Of a stretch of 8,118 bases of DNA, positions 1-4,834 are shown in pieces. The DNA comes from an uncultured Oscillibacter sp. Its GTDB lineage: Bacteria > Bacillota > Clostridia > Oscillospirales > Oscillospiraceae. The position numbers and the translations under genes were made by a program. The stretch spans positions 1-8,118 of the forward strand of contig CABSFC010000115.1 of the NCBI GenBank assembly GCA_902476875.1, written 5' to 3'. Within the stretch, counting starts at the first letter, position 1, and each line of letters starts with the position of its first letter. Under the pieces are notes generated by a model that made no database searches, was not told the DNA's origin, and was given only the letters and a program-made list of their open reading frames with translations.

Positions 1-31
1 GGCGTTTTTCTTTTGGACCGTGCACGGCCCG

Positions 32-93
32 TTTTCTTTGGCAAGACCAAAGAAAATGGGGGGTGCAAACCCCATTCCCGCCCGTAAGGGCGG
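32..93. repeat. Three consecutive perfect hairpins, intergenic left edge
   Basis: Three inverted repeats lie end to end: TTTTCTTTGG (32-41) with CCAAAGAAAA (47-56); ATGGGG (56-61) with CCCCAT (70-75); and CCGCCC (78-83) with GGGCGG (88-93) around a GTAA loop. The region lies just past the stop codon of the leftward response-regulator gene, so it may end that transcript. No clean GC-stem-plus-U-tract is visible, so a simple intrinsic terminator is not assured. The close packing of three unrelated perfect stems looks more like a dispersed intergenic repeat family. I see no gene in bases 1-115; the short open frames there are shadows. Confidence 0.6.
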
Positions 94-115
94 CCGCTTC
101 CCCGCTCCGCTCTCG

Positions 116-826
116 TCAGACCGCGAAATAATACCCCGCCCCGCGCCGGGTCAGGATATACACCGGATTGGCCGGGTCCGCCTCGATCTTCTCCCGCAGA
201 CGGCGGACGGTCACGTCCACGGTCCGCACGTCGTCGCCCACATAGCCGTAGTTCCACACCTGCTCCATCAGGTCCACCCGGGAGTACACCTTGTTGGGAT
301 GGCTGGCCAGGAAGGTCAGCAGCTCGTACTCCCGCTGGGTCAGGTCGATGGCCTTCCCCGCCCGGAACACCTGGTGGCTGTCGGTGTTGATGGCCAAGTC
401 CCCGGCCACGGGCATGGCGCTGGCGGCGGCCGTCGCGGCGGCGGGGGCCGCCATGGCGGTGCGGCGGATGTTGGTGCCCACCCGGGCGATCAGCTCCCGC
501 ATGGAAAAAGGCTTGGTGATGTAGTCGTCCGCGCCGATCTCCAAGCCGAAGACCTTGTCGGTCTCCTCCTCCCGGGCGGTGAGGATGATGACGGGCACGC
601 TGATCCCCTCCTGCCGGAGGGCGCGGCACACGTCGAAGCCGTTCATCTTCGGCAGCATGACGTCCAGCAGGATCAGGTCCGGGTTTTCGGACCGGGCCTT
701 GTTCAGCCCGTCCTCGCCGTCGTAGGCCTCGCAGGTCCGGTAGTGCTCCCGCTGGAGATTGAACCGCAGGATGTCCACGATGTTCTTCTCGTCCTCGACG
801 ATCAAAACGGTTTTCTGGTTGTCCAT
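116..826 (-). CDS. OmpR/PhoB-family response regulator, WalR (YycF)-like
   Basis: This is a cytoplasmic two-component DNA-binding regulator of 236 residues, the normal family length. The N-terminal receiver domain (about residues 5-120) has the acidic pair E11/D12, phospho-acceptor D55 in LILLDVMLP, T83 and K105 in TKPF. A winged-helix output domain (about 143-236) follows and ends in the typical VDVTVRRLREKIE...TRRGAGYYF stretch. Overall wording (VDILRFNLQRE, GADDYITKPFSMRELIARV) resembles WalR, the regulator of cell-wall homeostasis, but orthology is inferred. The linker (about 124-141) is almost entirely Ala/Pro/Thr/Ser, unusually low in complexity. A GGAGG ribosome site lies six bases before the ATG. 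It follows the NUDIX gene by 28 bases on the same strand, so the two are probably co-transcribed. No sensor kinase gene is adjacent inside the window; one could lie further left, but 115 non-coding bases intervene. Confidence 0.93.
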   Translation of the reverse strand: MDNQKTVLIVEDEKNIVDILRFNLQREHYRTCEAYDGEDGLNKARSENPDLILLDVMLPKMNGFDVCRALRQEGISVPVIILTAREEETDKVFGLEIGADDYITKPFSMRELIARVGTNIRRTAMAAPAAATAAASAMPVAGDLAINTDSHQVFRAGKAIDLTQREYELLTFLASHPNKVYSRVDLMEQVWNYGYVGDDVRTVDVTVRRLREKIEADPANPVYILTRRGAGYYFAV

Positions 827-854
827 AGAGAACCTCCAAATCGAAAGTGTGGGG

Positions 855-1403
855 TCAAAGATTCAGCAGCACCTTGGCCTTCAGGACGGCCGCCACGGTC
901 TTGGCGTCCTCGATCTCGCCGTTGAGGCAGCGGTGGACCATCTCGTCGAAGGGGATGCGCTCCACGTTCAAAAACTCGTCCGGGTCCAGCTGCTGGCTCT
1001 CCATGTGCAGGCCTCGGGCCAGAAACAGGTACAGCGTCTCGCTGAAGCAGCCCGGAGAGGGCAGGATGCGGCCCAGGGGCAGGAAGGTGTCCGGCACGGC
1101 GCCGGTCTCCTCCTTCAATTCCCGCAGGGCGCCGGTCACCGGGTCCTCGCCGGGGTCCAGCTTGCCCGCCGGGAGCTCCAGCAGGGTCTTACCGAAGACA
1201 TAGCGGTATTGGGTCACGGCCAGCACGTTGTTGCGCTCGTCCAGCGGCAGCACGGTCACGCCGTCCACATGCTCCACCACCTCCCGGGTGGAGGTATTGC
1301 CGTTGGGCAGCAGCACCTCGTCCACATGGACGCTGAGGATGCGGCCCTGGAATTTTTCCTCCCGGCGGAGGGTCTTCTCCGTCAGGTCCGTCAGTTCACG
1401 CAT
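855..1403 (-). CDS. NUDIX hydrolase, ADP-ribose pyrophosphatase type
   Basis: The 182-residue cytoplasmic enzyme is predicted to cleave ADP-ribose to AMP and ribose-5-phosphate. A complete Nudix box runs from G80 to A102 (G-x5-E-x7-R94-E95-L-x-E98-E99-x-G101), giving the metal-binding glutamates. A proline (P117 in SPGCFSE) sits 16 residues after G101, a placement known to mark ADP-ribose-specific members, and the N-terminal beta-strand region (FQGRILSVHVDEVLLPNG) is typical of bacterial ADPRases. The length fits the family (about 170-210). The start is supported by AGAGGTG seven bases upstream of the ATG. It is the first gene of a leftward operon with the response regulator and has a near-consensus promoter in the shared divergent region. 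Substrate range beyond ADP-ribose cannot be read from the sequence. Confidence 0.92.
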   Translation of the reverse strand: MRELTDLTEKTLRREEKFQGRILSVHVDEVLLPNGNTSTREVVEHVDGVTVLPLDERNNVLAVTQYRYVFGKTLLELPAGKLDPGEDPVTGALRELKEETGAVPDTFLPLGRILPSPGCFSETLYLFLARGLHMESQQLDPDEFLNVERIPFDEMVHRCLNGEIEDAKTVAAVLKAKVLLNL

Positions 1404-1449
1404 GGTTTTGACACCTCTTGTTTTTAGTTGGATAAAAATAGTCTATACT

Positions 1450-1478
1450 ATTATAGCACTGTATTGTGGAAATGCCAA
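1450..1478 (-). promoter_or_regulatory. Sigma-A-type promoter of the NUDIX/response-regulator operon
   Basis: Read on the minus strand, TTGGCA (1478-1473) is followed after exactly 17 bases by a perfect TATAAT (1455-1450). The start codon at 1403 leaves a leader of roughly 40 bases, with AGAGGTG as the ribosome site. It is the best promoter match in the window. Confidence 0.8.
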
Positions 1479-1492
1479 GGCTCTTCTTTTTC

Positions 1493-1521
1493 TTGAAGAT
1501 TCGTACAGAGTATGGTATACT
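1493..1521 (+). promoter_or_regulatory. Sigma-A-type promoter of smpB, extended -10
   Basis: TTGAAG (1493-1498) and TATACT (1516-1521) are separated by 17 bases, and TG at 1513-1514 makes an extended -10. The expected transcript starts near 1528, a short leader before the smpB ribosome site GAGGTG at 1543-1548. The -35 box lies only 14 bases from the -35 of the opposing NUDIX promoter. Confidence 0.78.
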
Positions 1522-1545
1522 ATAAAAACTTTCCAGTGAAATGAG

Positions 1546-2019
1546 GTGAGCCCCACGGAGAAACGGGGGATCAAGATCGCGGCGCAGAACCGCAAGGCCT
1601 ACCACGACTACTTCGTGGAGGACAAATACGAGGCCGGCGTCGAGCTGGCGGGCACGGAGGTCAAGTCCATCCGGGCCGGAACGCTGAACCTGAAGGACTC
1701 GTACTGCACGGTGAAGGACGGGGAGCTGTTCGTCCACGGCCTGCACATCTCGCCCTACGAGAAGGGCAACATTTTCAACAAGGACCCGGTCCGCACCCGC
1801 CGCCTGCTGATGCACAAGCGGGAGATCCGCAAGCTCCACGCCCTGATCAAGCAGGACGGCTACACCCTGGTGCCCCTGTCGGTGTACTTCAAGGACGCCC
1901 GGGTGAAGCTGGAGGTGGGTCTGTGCAAGGGCAAGAAGAACTACGACAAGCGGGCCGCCACCGCCCAGCGGGACGCCAAACGGGAGATGGACCGCACCAT
2001 GAAAGAGAGGAACCGCTGA
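1546..2019 (+). CDS. smpB: SsrA-binding protein SmpB (trans-translation factor)
   Basis: SmpB binds the tRNA-like part of tmRNA and brings it to ribosomes stalled on messages without a stop codon. The 157-residue reading has the full family pattern: GIKIAAQNRKAYHDYFVEDKYEAG near the N-terminus, LAGTEVKSIR, the HISPYEKGN segment, and the basic tail KGKKNYDKR...KREMDRTMKERNR that enters the empty mRNA channel. The start is uncertain. The in-frame GTG at 1546 is itself part of the only good Shine-Dalgarno sequence (GAGGTG, 1543-1548) and has no site of its own. The codon at the ideal distance, 1555-1557, is ACG, and starting there gives xEKRGIK, matching the usual SmpB N-terminus. Either an ACG start, a GTG start, or an ATG-to-ACG change is possible. 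The tmRNA partner gene ssrA lies about 2 kb downstream. The next gene overlaps the stop codon. Confidence 0.95.
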   Translation: MSPTEKRGIKIAAQNRKAYHDYFVEDKYEAGVELAGTEVKSIRAGTLNLKDSYCTVKDGELFVHGLHISPYEKGNIFNKDPVRTRRLLMHKREIRKLHALIKQDGYTLVPLSVYFKDARVKLEVGLCKGKKNYDKRAATAQRDAKREMDRTMKERNR

Positions 2020-2528
2020 TGGGACTGTTCTGGAAATATCCAGAGGCGTCCCAACAATCTGTCCGGTGTACAGTCTTTGCAGATGGCAGCATGGTGCCCC
2101 AGGGGATGCAGCTTCCAACGCGGTTTGAGGTGCAGGAGCAGGGCTTTGTCAAAGTGCTGGCAGGCGTGTTTCTGACCCTTTCCCTGGCATTGGCAGCGGC
2201 GCTTGCCGTTTGGGAGATTCGGGAAGGGAATATCGGCGTCAGCGGCCTCTTGCTGGGCGGAATGTTTTTGCTGGGGGCGCTGTGGCTGATGGCAGATGCC
2301 TATGTCCGGCGGATCCACGTGGATGGCGAGAGAATCTGTTATACAAGTTCCCTGGGCCGCAAACGTACTTTCACGGCGGCGGAGATCGGCAGCGTGAAGC
2401 TCACCGCGGACATCCATAAACCGTATGACAGGGAGGAGCGCCTCCTGCTCCGCTGGGAGAGCAATATGAAAAACGCACCATACTTCATCTGGTTTTTAAC
2501 GGATCACAATGTTTCAATCAGAAGATAA
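2019..2528 (+). CDS. Two-pass membrane protein with PH-like C-terminal domain
   Basis: I do not recognise a named gene. The 169-residue protein has a short N-terminal region (1-43), two hydrophobic segments (about 44-64 and 73-93) likely to form a membrane hairpin, and a cytoplasmic beta-rich tail (about 97-169). That tail begins RRIHVDGERICYTS and ends in a helix-like FIWFLTDHNV. It resembles small bacterial PH-like domains, which pair HVDGERI-type strands with a terminal helix, so the domain looks complete. The ATG overlaps the smpB TGA (TGATG), and GAGAGG lies eight bases before it, so translation is probably coupled to smpB. Base composition looks less GC-rich than its neighbours, with more mixed third positions, hinting at a different history. 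Function is unknown; a role linked to trans-translation is only suggested by position. Confidence 0.8.
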   Translation: MGLFWKYPEASQQSVRCTVFADGSMVPQGMQLPTRFEVQEQGFVKVLAGVFLTLSLALAAALAVWEIREGNIGVSGLLLGGMFLLGALWLMADAYVRRIHVDGERICYTSSLGRKRTFTAAEIGSVKLTADIHKPYDREERLLLRWESNMKNAPYFIWFLTDHNVSIRR

Positions 2529-2547
2529 CAGAAAGGAATGACTGATT

Positions 2548-3072
2548 ATGTCCAATCCCATTTTCACCATCACCATGGCGGACGGCAGGGTCATGAAGGG
2601 CGAGCTGTACCCCGACAAGGCCCCCAATACCGTCAACAATTTCATTTCTCTTGCCAACAAGGGCTTTTACGACGGCCTGATTTTCCACCGGGTCATTCCC
2701 GGCTTCATGATCCAGGGCGGCTGCCCCAACGGCAACGGCATGGGCGGCCCCGGCTATGAGATCAACGGCGAGTTCTCCGGCAACGGCTTCCGGCAGAACG
2801 ATTTGAAGCACACCCTGGGCGTGCTGTCCATGGCCCGCACCATGGCCCCCAACTCCGCCGGCAGCCAGTTCTTCATCATGGTGGCCCCCGCGCCCCATCT
2901 GGACGGCCAGTACGCCGCCTTCGGCCTGGTGACGGAGGGCGCGGACATTGCCGTGGACATCTCCCGGGTGCCCCGCAACATGATGAACGACAAGCCCAAG
3001 AAGGATCAGGTCATCGCCTCCATCCGGGTGGACACCCAGGGCGAGGCGTATCCGGAGCCCGAGACCCATTAA
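2548..3072 (+). CDS. Cyclophilin-type peptidyl-prolyl cis-trans isomerase
   Basis: This enzyme isomerises Xaa-Pro peptide bonds in folding proteins. The 174-residue protein is a single cyclophilin domain without signal peptide or membrane segment, so it acts in the cytoplasm. Active-site elements are present: FHRVIPGFMIQGG with R48, F53 and Q56; the SMART segment around 94-98; and SAGSQFFI with Q107 and F109. The tryptophan that confers cyclosporin sensitivity on human CypA (W121) is replaced by His (H117 in HLDGQYAAFG), as is common in bacterial members, which suggests weak drug binding. The start is supported by AAAGGA about ten bases before the ATG; another ATG at 2538 is out of frame. It lies 19 bases after the membrane-protein gene and 24 before the dehydrogenase, so all are likely in one transcript. 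Confidence 0.95.
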   Translation: MSNPIFTITMADGRVMKGELYPDKAPNTVNNFISLANKGFYDGLIFHRVIPGFMIQGGCPNGNGMGGPGYEINGEFSGNGFRQNDLKHTLGVLSMARTMAPNSAGSQFFIMVAPAPHLDGQYAAFGLVTEGADIAVDISRVPRNMMNDKPKKDQVIASIRVDTQGEAYPEPETH

Positions 3073-3096
3073 AGCTGCTGTAAAGGAGGCGTTTCC

Positions 3097-3855
3097 ATGA
3101 AAACCGCCATCATCACCGGCGCGTCCTCCGGCCTGGGGCGGGAGTTCGTCCGGCAGATCGCGGATGTGTTCCCGGAGGTGGAGTGCTATTGGCTCATCGC
3201 CCGCCGGGCGGACCGGCTGGAGGAGCTGGCATCGTCTCTGGAGGGCAGGAGCGTCGTCTGCCTGTCTCTGGACCTGTGCGACACCATGAGCTTCATGGCC
3301 TTCCAGCAGAAGCTGGCGGCGGAGCAGCCGGAGGTGGTCCTCCTGGTGAACAACGCCGGCTGCGGGTATCTGGGCCGCATCGGGGAGATGGACACCGCCA
3401 CCCAGACCCGGATGGTGGACCTGAACGTGCGGGCCCTGACGGCGGTCACCAACATGACCGTGTCCTACATGGCCCCCGGCGGCCGCATCCTGAATGTCTC
3501 CTCCATCGCGTCCTTCTGCCCCAATCCCCGGATGACGGTGTACTCCTCCACCAAGGCGTACGTGTCCTCCTTCACGGTGGGGCTGGCGGAGGAGCTGCGC
3601 GCCAGGGGCGTCACCGCCACGGCGGTCTGTCCCGGGCCTATGAAGACCGAGTTCCTGGACCTGGGCGGCATCACCGGCAACTCCAGGATGTTCGAGGCGC
3701 TGCCCTACTGCGACCAGGTGCGCGTGGCGGGCGGCGCCCTGCGGGCCGCCCGGGCGGGCCGGACGATCTACACGCCCCGGCTGTTCTACAAATTCTACCG
3801 CGCCCTGGCGAAGGTCACGCCGGTGAAGCTGATGGTTAAACTCACGAAAACCTGA
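3097..3855 (+). CDS. Short-chain dehydrogenase/reductase (classical SDR)
   Basis: This 252-residue NAD(P)-dependent oxidoreductase has all classical SDR marks: the cofactor glycine motif TGASSGLG (7-14), NNAG (85-88), N110 in DLNV, catalytic S136 in NVSSIAS, Y149 and K153 in YSSTK, and PG at 179-180. Two arginines after the second strand (R36, R37 in ARRADRLEEL) favour NADPH over NADH. The C-terminal 30 residues are basic and hydrophobic (RLFYKFYRALAKV...LMVKLTKT) and might touch the membrane, as in several SDRs of this sub-type. A strong AAAGGAGG precedes the ATG by eight bases. It is the last protein gene before ssrA. The substrate cannot be told from sequence; neighbours give no pathway clue. 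Confidence 0.92.
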   Translation: MKTAIITGASSGLGREFVRQIADVFPEVECYWLIARRADRLEELASSLEGRSVVCLSLDLCDTMSFMAFQQKLAAEQPEVVLLVNNAGCGYLGRIGEMDTATQTRMVDLNVRALTAVTNMTVSYMAPGGRILNVSSIASFCPNPRMTVYSSTKAYVSSFTVGLAEELRARGVTATAVCPGPMKTEFLDLGGITGNSRMFEALPYCDQVRVAGGALRAARAGRTIYTPRLFYKFYRALAKVTPVKLMVKLTKT

Positions 3856-3872
3856 AACAATAAAAATGTCAC

Positions 3873-3914
3873 GGAATCGTAACACATTTCGACCGCGAAA
3901 TGTGTTATGATTCC
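3873..3914. repeat. 42-base inverted repeat, 19-bp stem
   Basis: The left arm (3873-3891) and right arm (3896-3914) pair over 19 positions with one G-U and a four-base ACCG loop. GTC (3868-3870) and GAC (3916-3918) extend the stem beyond a small internal loop. It begins 18 bases after the dehydrogenase stop codon, so it could terminate that transcript. There is no U-tract on its 3' side on the plus strand, while on the minus strand a T-run follows about eight bases later. Alternatives are an operator (inner dyad TAACACATTTCG / CGAAATGTGTTA) or a palindromic mobile remnant. Confidence 0.75.
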
Positions 3915-3958
3915 AGACGGTAAATCCCGCAGATCATCCAAAAAGCGGATTCCCCAAG

Positions 3959-4008
3959 TCCTCAAAACCAAATCAAAGCCCAGCGAAGCGGGTTTGATTT
4001 GGAGAGGA
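3959..4008. repeat. Bulged hairpin with GCGAAGC tip upstream of ssrA
   Basis: TCCTC (3959-3963) pairs with GAGGA (4004-4008), and CCAAATCAAA (3968-3977) with TTTGATTTGG (3993-4002). Then come an unpaired G3978, CCC/GGG (3979-3981 with 3990-3992), an unpaired A3982, and the mini-hairpin GCGAAGC (3983-3989). GCGAAGC is known as an exceptionally stable DNA mini-hairpin. The gene-free stretch from the dehydrogenase to ssrA (3856-4091) otherwise holds the inverted repeat at 3873 and the hairpin at 4009; I see no convincing ssrA promoter in it. Confidence 0.7.
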
Positions 4009-4085
4009 GGGGCAACGAAGCGATACGCAGTTTTCGCGAAAAGCCGTAGGCTTTCCGCAGAAACGGAGCGAGCGCGGTTTGCCCC
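4009..4085. repeat. Large palindromic stem just before the tmRNA 5' end
   Basis: GGGGCAA (4009-4015) is complementary to TTGCCCC (4079-4085). Inside lies a second stem, GCGAAAAGCC (4036-4045) with GGCTTTCCGC (4049-4058), ten positions with one mismatch and a GTA loop. The element ends six bases before the mature tmRNA 5' end. The GGGG at 4009-4012 could instead pair with CCCC at 3952-3955, extending the preceding hairpin, so the two folds compete. Confidence 0.6.
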
Positions 4086-4091
4086 GACGAC

Positions 4092-4454
4092 GGGGGTGTA
4101 CCGGTTTCGACGGGGGTATGGAGGCGGGACCAGCGGGCGGCGGCGCCTGACCGCCATAAAACGGGCAATTTATAAATTAAATAACAACAACACTGTTGCT
4201 GTTGCTGCCTAATTAAAGGCAGCCGTCCGACCCGGAAGGACCGCGAGCCGGGAAGGGCGTCGTTTAGCGGTAAATGTGAGCGCAGTAAGCTTTGCCTGCA
4301 CCACACATCATGAAGCTGACCTGACCTGACGGCGTGACGGTTTGCCGTCTGGGAGGGGAACAGGGAGAAAGGCTCCCGCAATAATCGTCTGCGCCCGGAG
4401 AAAGTCCCGTTAAAGTGCTTTCGGACGGGGGTTCAACTCCCCCCACCTCCACCA
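4092..4454 (+). ncRNA. ssrA: Transfer-messenger RNA (tmRNA, 10Sa RNA)
   Basis: tmRNA enters stalled ribosomes as alanyl-tRNA-like RNA, then serves as message for a short degradation tag. The ends fix the gene: 5' GGGGGTG (4092-4098) pairs with CACCTCC (4444-4450) as a seven-base acceptor stem with one G-U, followed by an encoded ACCA. The D-loop-like GGTTTCGACGGGGGT and the T-arm GGGGGTTCAACTCCCCC are intact. The tag frame runs from GCA at 4165 to TAA at 4210-4212. The stop codon lies in the loop of GCTGCC (4204-4209) / GGCAGC (4218-4223), the conserved helix 5, and GC-rich pseudoknot-like stems follow (CCCGG...CCGGG). The length of 363 is normal. The partner gene smpB is upstream on the same strand. 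No promoter is evident directly in front; it may be read from upstream and trimmed. Confidence 0.97.
4165..4212 (+). other. tmRNA proteolysis-tag reading frame
   Basis: From the resume codon GCA, with an A at position -4 as known to be needed for correct resumption, the frame reads AIYKLNNNNTVAVAA and ends in TAA. The asparagine stretch and the small hydrophobic VAVAA end correspond to the ALAA-type signal read by ClpXP. Whether the resume codon is exactly 4165 is inferred from codon identity and the -4 A. Confidence 0.85.
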
Positions 4455-4524
4455 GCTCAGAAAAAGCCCTGAGGCGATGAGAAAAGCCTTAGGGCTTTTC
4501 TCATACGCCGGACGGACTTTTTCT
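4453..4524. repeat. Palindromic terminator repeat, copy 1 (72 bp)
   Basis: This unit recurs 156 bases downstream with seven differences in 72. Within it, AGAAAAAG (4459-4466) and CTTTTTCT (4517-4524) are perfect end repeats around a 66-base core that contains the tmRNA terminator. The duplicated stretch starts in the last two bases of the tmRNA CCA end. Confidence 0.85.
4462..4502 (+). terminator. Intrinsic terminator of ssrA, with two alternative folds
   Basis: AAAAGCCCTGAGGC (4462-4475) pairs with GCCTTAGGGCTTTT (4486-4499) with a single G-U, eight bases after the tmRNA end. An exclusive alternative is ATGAGAAAAGCC (4477-4488) with GGCTTTTCTCAT (4493-4504), twelve perfect pairs around TTAG. 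The A-rich left and T-rich right flanks suit termination in either direction. Confidence 0.85.
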
Positions 4525-4532
4525 TCGCTTTC

Positions 4533-4563
4533 GGCCGCGACCCGCTCCGCTGGGCTCGCGTCC
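4533..4563. repeat. GC-rich bulged hairpin sharing a core with the one before ssrA
   Basis: GG-CCGCGA (4533-4540, one internal mismatch) pairs with TCGCG-CC (4556-4563). CCC (4541-4543) pairs with GGG (4552-4554) and GC with GC around a TCC loop, with single unpaired bases at 4551 and 4555. On the minus strand the core reads GCCCAGCGGAGCGGG, one base different from the core at 3978-3992. The rest of the spacer between the two terminator repeats (4564-4608) is AT-rich in its second half, with nothing else that I recognise. Confidence 0.6.
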
Positions 4564-4608
4564 GAGTGACGGGGCCGCATTTTAGATAGTATTTTTATCG
4601 CATTGGTA

Positions 4609-4680
4609 CAGCCCAGAAAAAGCCCTAAGGCGATGAGAAAAGCCTTGGGGCTTTTTTCATGCGCCGGACGTGCTTTTTCT
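4609..4680. repeat. Palindromic terminator repeat, copy 2 (72 bp)
   Basis: This is about 90% identical to 4453-4524. The end repeats AGAAAAAG (4615-4622) and CTTTTTCT (4673-4680) are unchanged. The main stem is kept: AAAAGCCCTAAGGC (4618-4631) with GCCTTGGGGCTTTT (4642-4655), its one G-U being at a different pair from copy 1. No gene ends here on the plus strand, so its terminator role is not explained by position. Confidence 0.85.
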
Positions 4681-4834
4681 GAGCTTCCAAACCGGATTTA
4701 CTTCACTGGATTCCGGTTCCGCGCCATTTTCCGCCATATCGCCTGTCGGGGTGCCCCGCTGCCCGTACTCCTCCGGCATTTGCTGGCAACGAAGCCATCG
4801 GGAAATTTGCCGGTAAACTTGTGCCAAAGCGCCC
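4681..4834. other. Gene-free stretch upstream of the desulfurase operon
   Basis: No supported gene is seen here. A minus-strand frame (4845 down to 4657, 62 codons, beginning MDEKGALAQVYRQ) is open, but its ATG has no ribosome site and its end runs into the terminator repeat. It could be a decayed fragment or chance. Confidence 0.4.

Noticed and set aside
20..925. Open frame of 301 codons on the plus strand over the response regulator
   Set aside because: It lies antisense to a clear response regulator, has low-complexity His/Gly/Arg composition, and its first part is the hairpin element.
2518..3885. Open frame of 455 codons on the minus strand opposite the cyclophilin and SDR genes
   Set aside because: It is a shadow of two well-identified plus-strand genes and has no recognisable domain.
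3953..4085. Palindromic repeats as a CRISPR array
   Set aside because: There are no repeated units at regular spacing, each inverted repeat is different, and no cas genes are present.
3907..4212. 101-codon plus-strand frame across the ssrA upstream region
   Set aside because: It is an accidental frame through structured non-coding DNA that happens to join the tmRNA tag frame; only the last 16 codons (tag plus stop) are meaningful.
4453..4680. Direct repeats at the ssrA 3' end as attL/attR of an integrated island
   Set aside because: The repeat contains only the last two tmRNA bases, not the T-arm region usually used as an attachment core, and no integrase or island genes lie between the copies.
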